Below the pieces are notes generated by a model. That model ran no database searches and had not been told where the DNA came from. It saw nothing but the letters and a program-made list of their open reading frames with translations. Positions 1 to 8,179 of a stretch of DNA of 64,000 nucleotides are shown piece after piece. The stretch comes from Acidovorax sp. (lineage in GTDB: Bacteria; Pseudomonadota; Gammaproteobacteria; Burkholderiales; Burkholderiaceae_C). A program made the position numbers and the translations under genes. The stretch spans positions 1-64,000 of the forward strand of contig NZ_JAJTBB010000048.1 of the NCBI RefSeq assembly GCF_021287135.1. Reading direction: 5' to 3'. How positions within the stretch are numbered: the stretch's first letter is position 1; each line of letters opens with the position of its first letter.

Positions 1-1
1 C

Positions 2-220
2 GTGCGCACGATCCTGGCGCTGGCCAAGAGCCTGGACCTGCAGGTGGTGGCCGAGGGGGTGGAGACCACCGGGCAGCTGAGCTTCTTGCGGCTGCACGGC
101 TGCGAGGGGTTCCAGGGCTATCTGTTTGGCCGGCCCGGGCCGATCGAAGCCTTCGCGTTCGAACACGATCTGCCGCCCCCGGGCCGCGCCCCGGCCCCTG
201 CGGGAGGCGAAGCGCCATGA
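2..220 (+). CDS. EAL-domain (c-di-GMP phosphodiesterase) protein, C-terminal fragment
   Basis: Only the last 72 codons are in the window; the gene begins upstream of base 1, so the apparent GTG start is just an internal valine. The visible part is the end of an EAL domain, with the VVAEGVET motif and the FQGYLFGRP motif that close this fold, followed by a short Pro/Ala-rich tail. It closely resembles the end of the next gene (same [17 protein letters not shown] and FQGYLFGRP blocks), so the two look like tandem paralogues. Its TGA overlaps the ATG of the next gene by 4 nt, which suggests translational coupling. The upstream domains cannot be seen. Confidence 0.85.
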   Translation: MRTILALAKSLDLQVVAEGVETTGQLSFLRLHGCEGFQGYLFGRPGPIEAFAFEHDLPPPGRAPAPAGGEAP

Positions 221-2733
221 GCACGGCCGCCGTGTTGTGGGTGGACAGCGATACCCAGCATGCAGCCGCCGCACGCCACTGGATGGCGCAGCGGCATCCC
301 GGCTGGCGGGTGGTGCACAGCCCCACGCCCGAAGCCGCCGCGGCGCCGCTCGCGTCCGAGGCCTGGCGGGCCGTGGTGCTGTGCTTGCGGCCCGGGGCGC
401 TGGAGCTGCCCAGCATGCTGGAGCTGTGCGCGGGACGCCCCGTGCTGCTGTGCCTGGAGCCCGCCCAGGAAGCCCTGGCTGCACGCGCCTTTCGCTACGG
501 CCTGGGGGACTACGTGCTGCGCGCGGCGGATGGCGTGTCGCACCTGGGAGAGTTGCTGCACCGGCTGGAGGCGCTGACGGGCCGCCCGCCGGCGGCTTCG
601 GGGCAGGCCGGCGGCATGGTCGACGCGCGGATCTGGCACGAGGCCCTGAAGCTGTTCCAGGAACAGCGCGCAGCCCTGCAGGCCACGCTGGGCAGCATGA
701 GCCAGGGAATTTTCAAGACCGGGCCGGACGGCCGCGTCACCGTGTACAACCCGCGCGTGCTGGAGTTGCTGGAGCTGCCCGAATCGCTGATGGCCACGCG
801 GCCCACGCTGGCCGAACTCACGCGCTTCCAGGCGGAGCGGGGCGATTTCGGCGAAGGCTACCGCCTGGTGGACGCGCGCGGACACGACTACGTGGCCGGC
901 GGGGCCCGAGATCCGGCACCGGCCGTGTACTGGCGCACCACGCCGCAGGGCCACACGTTTGAAGTGCGCACCACCACGCTGCCCGAGGGCGGACTGGTGC
1001 GCACCTTCACCGATGTCACCGACTACGTGCGCGTGGAAGACGAGCTGCGCGAGAGCGAAGCGCGGTTTCGCTCGCTCTCCGACCTGTCATCCGACTGGTA
1101 CTGGGAGCACGATGCCGAGGGGCGCTTCATGCAGCTGGCCGGCGACCTGAGCGTCAACGGCATCCCGCTGTCGAGCGTGATGGGCCGCACCCGCTGGGAG
1201 ATCGGCGCCATGAACATGACCGAGGCCGACTGGGCCGCCCACCGTGCCGTGCTGCAGGCGCGCCAGCCGTTTCGCGACCTGGAGCTGCAGCGCCAGCGGC
1301 CCGACGGCAGCATGCACTGGATCTCGGTCAGCGGCGTGCCCGTGATCGCTGCGGACGGGACCTTGCGCGGTTACCGCGGGGTCGGCCGGGACATTACCGA
1401 GCGCAAGCAGGCGGAGAGCCAAATCGAGCGCCTGGCGTTCTACGACGCCCTCACCGGCCTGCCCAACCGGCGGCTGCTGGTGGACCGCCTGCAGCACGCC
1501 ATGGCGGCCGCGGCGCGCTCGGGGGCGCAGGGCGCCCTGCTGTTCATCGACCTGGACAACTTCAAGGACCTGAACGACACCCTGGGCCACGACACCGGCG
1601 ACAAGCTGCTGGTGCAGGCCGCCCAGCGCCTCAAGGGCTGCGTGCGCGAAAGCGACACGGTGGCCCGCTTTGGCGGCGACGAGTTCGTGGTGCTGGTGGA
1701 GGGCCTGAGCGGCGAAGACCCGCAGGCCAGCGCCGAGGCCGCGCTGGTGGCCAGCCACATCGCCACCATGCTGGGCAAGCCCTATGCCCTGGGCGATGCC
1801 AGCCACCACAGCACCCCCAGCATCGGCATCGCGCTGTTCGGCCAGCAGCTGTGCAGCGTGGACGAACTGCTCAAGCACGCCGATCTGGCGATGTACCAGG
1901 CCAAGGCGGCGGGCCGCAACACCCAGCGCTTCTTCGACCCCGACATGCAGGCCGCCGTGAGTGCGCGCTCCGCCCTGGAGGCCGATCTGCGCCGCGGCCT
2001 GCAGGAGCAGGAACTGGCCCTGTACTACCAGCCCGTGGTGGACGGCAAGGGCCGCTTGCTGGGCGCCGAGGCGCTGGTGCGCTGGATGCACCCGCGCCGC
2101 GGCATGGTGTCGCCCGCGGAGTTCATTCCGCTGGCCGAACAAACGGGGCTCATCCTGCCGCTGGGCCAGTGGGTGCTGGAGGCTGCTTGCCGGCAGCTGG
2201 TGGCCTGGTCGCGCAGCTCGCTCACGCGGCAGTTCTTCCTGTCGGTGAACGTGAGTGTGCGGCAGTTCCGCCAGCCCGACTTCGTGGAGCAGGTGCTGGG
2301 CACCCTGCACGCCAGCGGAGCCAACCCCGAGCGGCTGAAGCTGGAGCTGACCGAAAGCCTCCTGCTGGCCGATGTGGAGGACGTGATCTCGCGCATGGAG
2401 CACCTGGGGCGCTACGGCGTGGGCTTCTCGCTGGACGACTTCGGCACGGGCTACTCGTCGCTGAGCTACCTCAAACGCCTGCCGCTGCACCAGCTCAAGA
2501 TCGACCAGAGCTTCGTGCGCGACCTGCAGACCGACCCCAACGACGCGGCCATCGTGCGCACCATCCTGGCCCTGGCCGACAGCCTGGACCTGGCCGTGGT
2601 GGCTGAAGGCGTGGAGACCACGGGCCAGCTCGACTTCCTCCAGCGGCATGGGTGCCAGGCGTTCCAGGGCTACCTGTTTGGGCGCCCCATGCCGGCCGAC
2701 GTGCTGGAGCGTGCCTTGCGCCCGGCGCTGTAA
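217..2733 (+). CDS. PAS-GGDEF-EAL dual-domain c-di-GMP signalling protein with a receiver-like N-terminus
   Basis: An 838-residue protein predicted to make and/or break cyclic di-GMP. Residues about 4-120 look like a CheY-type receiver (VLWVDSD at strand 1), but the strand that should carry the phospho-acceptor Asp reads VVLCLRPG, so it is probably a pseudo-receiver. Two PAS-like segments follow (about 150-270 and 280-400). The diguanylate cyclase domain keeps an intact GGDEF at 486-490 and an inhibitory RxxD site (RESD) five residues before it. The phosphodiesterase domain has EAL at 618-620 and the DDFGTG loop. Both active sites look complete. There is no signal peptide and no membrane segment, so it is cytoplasmic. 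It starts inside the stop of the preceding EAL gene, so both are probably one operon. The TAA stop merges with the left end of a long structured repeat. Confidence 0.92.
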   Translation: MSTAAVLWVDSDTQHAAAARHWMAQRHPGWRVVHSPTPEAAAAPLASEAWRAVVLCLRPGALELPSMLELCAGRPVLLCLEPAQEALAARAFRYGLGDYVLRAADGVSHLGELLHRLEALTGRPPAASGQAGGMVDARIWHEALKLFQEQRAALQATLGSMSQGIFKTGPDGRVTVYNPRVLELLELPESLMATRPTLAELTRFQAERGDFGEGYRLVDARGHDYVAGGARDPAPAVYWRTTPQGHTFEVRTTTLPEGGLVRTFTDVTDYVRVEDELRESEARFRSLSDLSSDWYWEHDAEGRFMQLAGDLSVNGIPLSSVMGRTRWEIGAMNMTEADWAAHRAVLQARQPFRDLELQRQRPDGSMHWISVSGVPVIAADGTLRGYRGVGRDITERKQAESQIERLAFYDALTGLPNRRLLVDRLQHAMAAAARSGAQGALLFIDLDNFKDLNDTLGHDTGDKLLVQAAQRLKGCVRESDTVARFGGDEFVVLVEGLSGEDPQASAEAALVASHIATMLGKPYALGDASHHSTPSIGIALFGQQLCSVDELLKHADLAMYQAKAAGRNTQRFFDPDMQAAVSARSALEADLRRGLQEQELALYYQPVVDGKGRLLGAEALVRWMHPRRGMVSPAEFIPLAEQTGLILPLGQWVLEAACRQLVAWSRSSLTRQFFLSVNVSVRQFRQPDFVEQVLGTLHASGANPERLKLELTESLLLADVEDVISRMEHLGRYGVGFSLDDFGTGYSSLSYLKRLPLHQLKIDQSFVRDLQTDPNDAAIVRTILALADSLDLAVVAEGVETTGQLDFLQRHGCQAFQGYLFGRPMPADVLERALRPAL

Positions 2734-3000
2734 GAGCCTGTTCACAATCTCGCAGGGGTCGCGTTGGAGCGCAATCGGGACGAGTGGATGCGGCGGACGC
2801 GCCGCATGGGCTCATGCCCATGCAAGCAGCCGGGGCGTCCAATCGCCCGATTTCGCTCCAACCCTTCGGGCAGTGGTCTTTGCGGGCGGTCTGCGGCGTT
2901 GCGGCGCTTGCCAATAGCCGAGCTATTGGCTGCGCACCGCGCCTTGCACGCCACCCGCAAAGACGGCTGCGCGACTCCTGGGAGATTGTGAACAGGCTCT
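2733..3000 (+). repeat. Long structured repeat element, copy 1 (268 bp, cloverleaf-like)
   Basis: The ends form a perfect 19-bp inverted repeat (2733-2751 with 2982-3000). Inside are two further arms. Arm A pairs 2763-2779 with 2846-2862 (16 of 17) and encloses the palindrome CATGGGCTCATGCCCATG. Arm B pairs 2876-2886 with 2954-2964 (11 of 11) and encloses the hairpin GCCAATAG / CTATTGGC (2910-2930). A second copy in opposite orientation lies at 17370-17639, with compensated stem differences. No protein is credible across it. It begins at the stop codon of the GGDEF/EAL gene and may end its transcript. Confidence 0.85.
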
Positions 3001-3014
3001 AAGAGCCTGTTCAA
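3001..3014 (+). repeat. Solitary terminal sequence of the long structured repeat
   Basis: Directly after the right end of copy 1 comes another left-end motif, AAGAGCCTGTTCAAG. It forms a perfect 10-bp palindrome with the end of the element: GAACAGGCTC (2990-2999), TAA, GAGCCTGTTC (3003-3012). No matching right end is visible downstream, so this is probably a remnant of a second, deleted or decayed element. The rest of the gap up to 3202 holds nothing I can identify. Confidence 0.6.
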
Positions 3015-3202
3015 GAATTGCCGCACTTGCTGCGCCATGGCAAAAAGCCCGGCACGCTGGCGCTGCACAATCGGCGCATGACGCTTCCCTGCCGCCGCTC
3101 CCTTGCCCTTCTCTTGTGCGTGCCGCCCCGACCGCCACGGCGACCTGGGGCTGCGGTGCGGCGCTTGCCGGCCCGCGCGCCGCGCGTCGCGGGGGGCCGG
3201 CC

Positions 3203-4417
3203 ATGAAGAAGCAGGTGCTGATTGCCGGCGGCGGCATTGGCGGCTTGGCTGCCGCGCTGGGCGCGTCCCGGGCAGGGTGGGACGTGCGCCTGTATGAACG
3301 TGCCGCGGTCATCAGCGAAGTGGGGGCGGGCGTGCAGATCGGGCCGAACGTGGTGCGCCGGCTGCAGGCCTGGGGGTTGCAGCAGGCCTTGCAGGCCGTG
3401 GCGGCATTCCCCGGCCGGCTGCAGGTGCGCAACGCCGTCAGCGGCCGTGAGCTGGGTGTGCTCCCGCTGGGTTCCGCGGCGGTCGAGCGCTACGGCGCGG
3501 CCTACGCCACCATCCACCGCGCAGACCTGCAGGGGCTGCTGCTGCAAGCCGTGCGCGACGGCACTCAAACACAGCTGCACCTGGACCACACCCTGGAAGC
3601 ATTTGCCGAAGACGACGGGGTCGTCACCGTGCGCACCAGCCGGGGCAAGGCGGTGGAGGGCGACGCGCTCATCGGTGCCGACGGGCTGTGGAGCCGCACG
3701 CGCACCCAGCTGCTGGGCGCGGTGCCCCCGCGCGTCTCGGGCCACCTGGCCTACCGCGCCATGGTGCCGCAGGCCGCGCTGCCCCAGGCCCTGCGCACCA
3801 CCCAGGTCACCGCTTGGCTGGGGCCGCGCCTGCACGCGGTGCAATACCCCGTGCGACGGGGCGAGCTGCAGAACCTGGTGGTCATCGTGCAGGGCCCGGC
3901 GCCGCAGGACCTGCAGAACTGGGACCACAGCGCGAATGCCGCCGACCTGGAGCGGGCGCTGCAGGGCACCTGCGCGGCGCTGCAGGACGTCGTGCGCAGC
4001 GTGAACCCGGCGGCTGGCGGGCCGGGCTGGCGGCTGTGGCCGCTGTGCGACCGCTCGCCGGTGCGCAGCGCCGATGAGATGGCGCAGGGGCTGGTGGCCC
4101 TGCTGGGCGATGCGGCCCATCCCATGCGCCCCTACCTTGCGCAGGGCGCGGGCATGGCCATCGAGGACGCCGCCGAGCTGCAGCGGGCGCTGTCCATGCA
4201 CGACCTGGAAGTGCCGCTGCGCCTGCGCCGCTATGCCCTCAACCGCTGGCAGCGCAATGCCCGCGTGCAGGCGCGCTCCATCCGCAACGGGCGCATCTTC
4301 CATGCCACCGGCCCCGTGCGGTGGGGGCGCGACGCGTCGCTGCGGGTGCTGGGCGAGCGGCTGCTGGATGTGCCGTGGCTGTACCGGGGCGACGGGGCCG
4401 CTGCCAGCGCGTTGTAG
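3203..4417 (+). CDS. FAD-dependent aromatic-ring monooxygenase (salicylate / 3-hydroxybenzoate hydroxylase type)
   Basis: A 404-residue class A flavoprotein monooxygenase that would hydroxylate a phenolic or similar aromatic acid using NAD(P)H and O2. The N-terminal Rossmann motif is GGGIGG (residues 9-14). The middle DG motif reads GADGLWSR. The ribose-binding GD motif is GDAAHPM from residue 302, followed by QGAGMAIEDA. Length and motif order match single-component hydroxylases. I chose the ATG at 3203 because MKKQVLIAGGG is the canonical beginning; the reading frame is open further upstream (3116) but that part has no similarity to the fold. The gene stands alone between the long repeat and prkA, so the substrate cannot be inferred from context. 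Confidence 0.85.
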   Translation: MKKQVLIAGGGIGGLAAALGASRAGWDVRLYERAAVISEVGAGVQIGPNVVRRLQAWGLQQALQAVAAFPGRLQVRNAVSGRELGVLPLGSAAVERYGAAYATIHRADLQGLLLQAVRDGTQTQLHLDHTLEAFAEDDGVVTVRTSRGKAVEGDALIGADGLWSRTRTQLLGAVPPRVSGHLAYRAMVPQAALPQALRTTQVTAWLGPRLHAVQYPVRRGELQNLVVIVQGPAPQDLQNWDHSANAADLERALQGTCAALQDVVRSVNPAAGGPGWRLWPLCDRSPVRSADEMAQGLVALLGDAAHPMRPYLAQGAGMAIEDAAELQRALSMHDLEVPLRLRRYALNRWQRNARVQARSIRNGRIFHATGPVRWGRDASLRVLGERLLDVPWLYRGDGAAASAL

Positions 4418-4740
4418 CAACGCATCGCTGCGACGTCTTTTTTTTGAGGCTGCGTTTTGCACCGGCGAACAGCCAAGCGCCGCGGCCGCCGGGGCCGGCG
4501 CGCGTGTGTGCAGCGCAGCATCGCGGCGTGGCGCCGTGGATTCCCGGTGTTTGAACTTGTGCAGTGTGCCACGCTCTACCTCCTTGTGTGCAATGCGCTG
4601 AAAAGGCCTCTGCAGCGCCCGCGATTTGGGCTGTTCAACCCGGGCCCGTGGTGCTACAAAAGCTGAACCGGTAGCGATTCCGAATGCAACGCCACGGCCT
4701 GTTCCCGGCATGTCCGGTCGGGCCGTTACAGGAGGTTGGT
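4418..4740 (+). other. Intergenic region upstream of prkA, with ribosome-binding site
   Basis: About 320 bp without a gene. It begins with a T-run (TCTTTTTTTT near 4433-4443) just after the monooxygenase stop, which could help end that transcript, although I see no strong stem before it. The only clear signal is the Shine-Dalgarno sequence AGGAGG at 4730-4735, placed to start translation at 4741. The prkA promoter must lie here, but no convincing -35/-10 pair could be fixed by eye. Confidence 0.5.
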
Positions 4741-6663
4741 ATGGATGCCATCAGCAACTTCGCTGCGCGCTACGCCCGCAGCCGCGAAGAGGAAATGTCG
4801 ATCGACGAGTACCTCGCCGAGTGCAAGCGCGATCCGATGGCCTACGCCACGGCCGCCCAGCGCATGCTGGCCGCCATCGGCGAGCCCGAGGCGGTGGACA
4901 CGCGCAACGACCCGCGCCTGTCGCGCATCTTTGCCAACAAGGTCATCAAGCGCTACCCGGCCTTCGCCGAGTTCTACGGCATGGAGGACTCCATCGAGCA
5001 GGTGGTGAGCTTCTTCCGCCACGCCGCCCAGGGGCTGGAGGAACGCAAGCAGATCCTCTACCTGCTGGGGCCCGTGGGCGGCGGCAAAAGCTCCATTGCC
5101 GAGCGGCTCAAGTACCTGATGCAGAAAGTGCCGTTTTATGCGCTCAAGGGCTCGCCGGTGAACGAATCGCCGCTGGGCCTGTTCGATGCCATCGAGGACG
5201 GCCCGGTGCTGGAGGAGCAGTTCGGCATTCCGCGCCGCTACCTGCAGCGCGTGCTCTCGCCCTGGGCCGTGAAACGGCTGGACGAGTTTGGCGGCGACAT
5301 CCGGCAGTTCCGGGTGGTCAAGCGCTATCCCAGCGTGCTCAAGCAGGTTGGCATTGCCAAGACCGAGCCGGGCGATGAGAACAACCAGGACATCTCCAGC
5401 CTGGTGGGCAAGGTGGACATCCGCAAGCTAGAAAGCTTTGCGCAGGACGACACCGATGCTTACAGCTACAGCGGCGGCCTGTGCCTGGCCAACCAGGGGC
5501 TGCTGGAATTCGTGGAGATGTTCAAGGCGCCCATCAAGGTGCTGCACCCGCTGCTCACCGCTACGCAGGAGGGCAATTACAAGGGCACGGAGGGCTTTGG
5601 CGCCATTCCGTTCGACGGCGTGGTGCTGGCCCACAGCAACGAGAGCGAATGGAAGGCGTTTCGCAACAACAAGAACAACGAGGCGTTCCTGGACCGCATC
5701 TACATCGTCAAGGTGCCTTACTGCCTGCGCGTGAGCGAGGAAACCCGCATCTACGAGAAGCTGATCCGCGAATCGTCCCTGGGGGCGGCCAAGTGCGCGC
5801 CCGGCACGCTCACGATGATGGCCCAGTTCTCGGTGCTCACCCGCCTGAAGGAGCCCGAGAATTCCAGCATCTTCAGCAAGATGCAGGTGTACGACGGCGA
5901 AAGCCTGAAAGACACCGACCCGCGCGCCAAGAGCTACCAGGAGTACCGCGACTACGCGGGTGTGGATGAAGGCATGACGGGCATCTCGACCCGCTTTGCG
6001 TTCAAGATTTTGTCCAAGGTATTCAACTTCGACAGCGCCGAAGTAGCCGCCAACCCCGTGCACCTCATGTACGTGCTGGAGCAGCAGATCGAGCGCGAGC
6101 AGTTCCCCGCCGAGCTGGAGACCAAGTACACCAGTTTCATCAAGGAATACCTCTCGCCGCGCTACGCCGAGTTCATCGGCAAGGAAATCCAGACCGCCTA
6201 CCTGGAGAGCTACAGCGAGTACGGGCAGAACATCTTCGACCGCTACGTGACGTATGCGGACTACTGGATCCAGGACAACGAGTACCGCGACACCGACACC
6301 GGCGAGGTGTTCGACCGCAGCGCGCTCAACGCCGAGCTGGAGAAGATCGAGAAACCCGCAGGCATTGCCAACCCCAAGGATTTCCGCAACGAGATCGTCA
6401 ACTTCGTGCTGCGGGCGCGCGCCAACAACCAGGGCAAGAACCCGAGCTGGACCAGCTACGAGAAGCTGCGCCTGGTGATCGAGAAAAAGATGTTCTCCAA
6501 CACCGAAGAGCTGCTGCCGGTCATCAGCTTCAACGCCAAGGCCAGCGCCGAAGAGGCGCGCAAGCACGAGGACTTTGTGACCCGCATGGTGGACAAGGGC
6601 TACACGCCCAAGCAGGTGCGCCTGCTCTCCGAGTGGTATCTGCGCGTGCGCAAGAGCAGCTAG
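4741..6663 (+). CDS. prkA: PrkA family serine protein kinase (AAA+ plus kinase domains)
   Basis: A 640-residue protein matching the usual length of bacterial PrkA (YeaG in E. coli), a cytoplasmic Ser/Thr kinase with an N-terminal AAA+-like module involved in stress and starvation responses. The Walker A motif GPVGGGKS is at residues 110-117. The family sequence is recognisable throughout, including the blocks FDAIEDGPVLEEQFG and MTGISTRFAFKILSKVFN. The frame is open from 4684, but I chose the ATG at 4741 because of the AGGAGG ribosome-binding site just before it and because MDAISNF fits the family start. It is followed by yeaH and spoVR in the same direction, the conserved module order. A 247-bp gap with two strong hairpins separates it from yeaH, so the three genes may not be expressed equally. 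Confidence 0.96.
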   Translation: MDAISNFAARYARSREEEMSIDEYLAECKRDPMAYATAAQRMLAAIGEPEAVDTRNDPRLSRIFANKVIKRYPAFAEFYGMEDSIEQVVSFFRHAAQGLEERKQILYLLGPVGGGKSSIAERLKYLMQKVPFYALKGSPVNESPLGLFDAIEDGPVLEEQFGIPRRYLQRVLSPWAVKRLDEFGGDIRQFRVVKRYPSVLKQVGIAKTEPGDENNQDISSLVGKVDIRKLESFAQDDTDAYSYSGGLCLANQGLLEFVEMFKAPIKVLHPLLTATQEGNYKGTEGFGAIPFDGVVLAHSNESEWKAFRNNKNNEAFLDRIYIVKVPYCLRVSEETRIYEKLIRESSLGAAKCAPGTLTMMAQFSVLTRLKEPENSSIFSKMQVYDGESLKDTDPRAKSYQEYRDYAGVDEGMTGISTRFAFKILSKVFNFDSAEVAANPVHLMYVLEQQIEREQFPAELETKYTSFIKEYLSPRYAEFIGKEIQTAYLESYSEYGQNIFDRYVTYADYWIQDNEYRDTDTGEVFDRSALNAELEKIEKPAGIANPKDFRNEIVNFVLRARANNQGKNPSWTSYEKLRLVIEKKMFSNTEELLPVISFNAKASAEEARKHEDFVTRMVDKGYTPKQVRLLSEWYLRVRKSS

Positions 6664-6736
6664 AGATATGGTGCAACCCCCTGGGGCGCTGCGCGCCTCG
6701 GCACCGCCGCTGGAAGCGGCTGCTCTTCGGGCACGT

Positions 6737-6812
6737 CCAAGCCTGCGCAGGCAGGCTTGGAGCCGCGGCCCTCAGCCCCTTCTCTCGGATGGCTGCGCCA
6801 TCCGGGAAGGGG
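6737..6812 (+). other. Two strong hairpins between prkA and yeaH
   Basis: The first hairpin is a perfect 10-bp stem, CCAAGCCTGC (6737-6746) with GCAGGCTTGG (6751-6760). The second pairs CGGATGG (6786-6792) with CCATCCG (6798-6804) and extends outwards with CCCCTTC (6776-6782) and GAAGGGG (6806-6812). Neither is followed by a T-run, so they look like mRNA stabilising or processing structures rather than a terminator. Confidence 0.55.
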
Positions 6813-6910
6813 GACGCAGCCGGCGCGGCGGGGCGGCCCTTGCGCGGCTGCCCGCACGGGGCCGGGGGGCGAGCGGCGGCAGAGGGGTGTGGCCACACGA
6901 GGGCTGAAAA

Positions 6911-8179
6911 ATGGCATTGCAGATCATCGACCGCCGGCTCGCAGGCAAGAACAAATCGGTGGGCAACCGCGAGCGTTTTGTTCGGCGCTACAAGGAGCAG
7001 ATCGCGGACGCGGTGCGCCGCGCGGTCTCGCAGCGCGATATCCGCAACATCGAGCAGGCCGAGAACATCACCATCCCCAAAAAGGACATCAGCGAGCCTT
7101 CGTTCCACCACGGCCAGGGCGGCATCCGCGACACGGTGCACCCGGGCAACACCGACCACGTGCGCGGGGACCGCATCCAGCGGCCGCAGGGCGGGGCAGG
7201 GGGGCGCGGCTCGCAGGCCAGCGACAGCGGCGAAGGGGAGGACGACTTCACCTTCACGCTGACCAAGGAAGAGTTCATGCAGATCTTCTTTGAGGACCTG
7301 GCGCTGCCGCACCTGCTGCGCACGCACATCGGCGAGAACCCGCAGTGGAAGTCGCGCCGCGCCGGCTACAGCCAGGACGGCACGCCCAACAACCTGGCGG
7401 TGGTGCGCACCATGCGCGGCGCGTTGGGGCGGCGCATTGCGCTGGGCAAGGCGCCGTTCCACGAACTGCAGGCATTGCAGGCCCAACTGGATGCGCTGCT
7501 GGCGCAGGATGACGGCACCAGCGAAGTGGTCGCGGAACTGCAGCGGCGCATTGCCCGCTTGCGCGAGCGCCTGGGCCGCATCCCGTTCCTCGACCCCATC
7601 GACCTGCGCTTTCGCGCCCGCACCGCTGTGCCGGTGCCCAGCAGCCAGGCGGTGATGTTCTGCGTGATGGACGTCTCAGGCTCCATGGACGAGGCGCGCA
7701 AGGACTTGGCCAAGCGCTTTTTCATCCTGCTGTACCTGTTCCTCACCCGGCACTACGAGACGATCGACATCGTGTTCATCCGGCACCACACGCAGGCCGC
7801 CGAAGTGAGCGAGGACCAGTTTTTCCACTCCACCGAAAGCGGCGGCACCGTGGTCAGCAGCGCGCTGGTGCTGCTGGACCAGGTCATCCGCGCGCGCTAC
7901 CCCGTGGCCGACTGGAACATCTATGTCGCCCAGGCCAGCGACGGGGACAACTTCTCCAACGACAGCGGCAACTGCCGCAACCTGCTGGTGGACAAGATCC
8001 TGCCGCTGGTGCGCTACTTTGCTTATGTGCAGGTGGCCGAGGAGGAGCAGAACCTGTGGCAGGAATACGCCCAGCTGCTGCCGCTGCACCCGCACTTTGC
8101 CATGCGCAAGGTGGCGCAGCCCAGCGACATCTACCCGGTGTTCCGAGAGCTGTTCAAGAAGGAAGGGGTGCAGCCATGA
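6911..8179 (+). CDS. yeaH: YeaH/YhbH family (DUF444) protein with a von Willebrand A-type fold
   Basis: A 422-residue cytoplasmic protein of the DUF444 family that travels with PrkA and SpoVR. The N-terminal half is charged and contains a Gly/Arg-rich linker (about residues 80-115). The C-terminal half resembles a vWA domain: DVSGS at 254-258 is the metal-binding MIDAS motif, followed by a hydrophobic helix. The exact biochemical role is not known; its association with PrkA suggests it acts as a partner or substrate of that kinase. The 4-nt ATGA overlap with spoVR implies coupled translation. The upstream ribosome-binding site is weak. Confidence 0.93.
   Translation: MALQIIDRRLAGKNKSVGNRERFVRRYKEQIADAVRRAVSQRDIRNIEQAENITIPKKDISEPSFHHGQGGIRDTVHPGNTDHVRGDRIQRPQGGAGGRGSQASDSGEGEDDFTFTLTKEEFMQIFFEDLALPHLLRTHIGENPQWKSRRAGYSQDGTPNNLAVVRTMRGALGRRIALGKAPFHELQALQAQLDALLAQDDGTSEVVAELQRRIARLRERLGRIPFLDPIDLRFRARTAVPVPSSQAVMFCVMDVSGSMDEARKDLAKRFFILLYLFLTRHYETIDIVFIRHHTQAAEVSEDQFFHSTESGGTVVSSALVLLDQVIRARYPVADWNIYVAQASDGDNFSNDSGNCRNLLVDKILPLVRYFAYVQVAEEEQNLWQEYAQLLPLHPHFAMRKVAQPSDIYPVFRELFKKEGVQP

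Noticed and set aside
2733-3000. Long repeat as an insertion sequence
   Set aside because: No transposase frame is present, and the element is mostly paired arms, so it can at most be a non-autonomous element.
4433-4443. T-run after the monooxygenase as an intrinsic terminator
   Set aside because: The run of T is clear but no stable stem precedes it directly, so I did not list it as a terminator.
1087-4711. Long minus-strand frames opposite the GGDEF/EAL gene and the monooxygenase
   Set aside because: His/Gln/Leu-rich shadows of GC-rich coding sequence with no recognisable fold.
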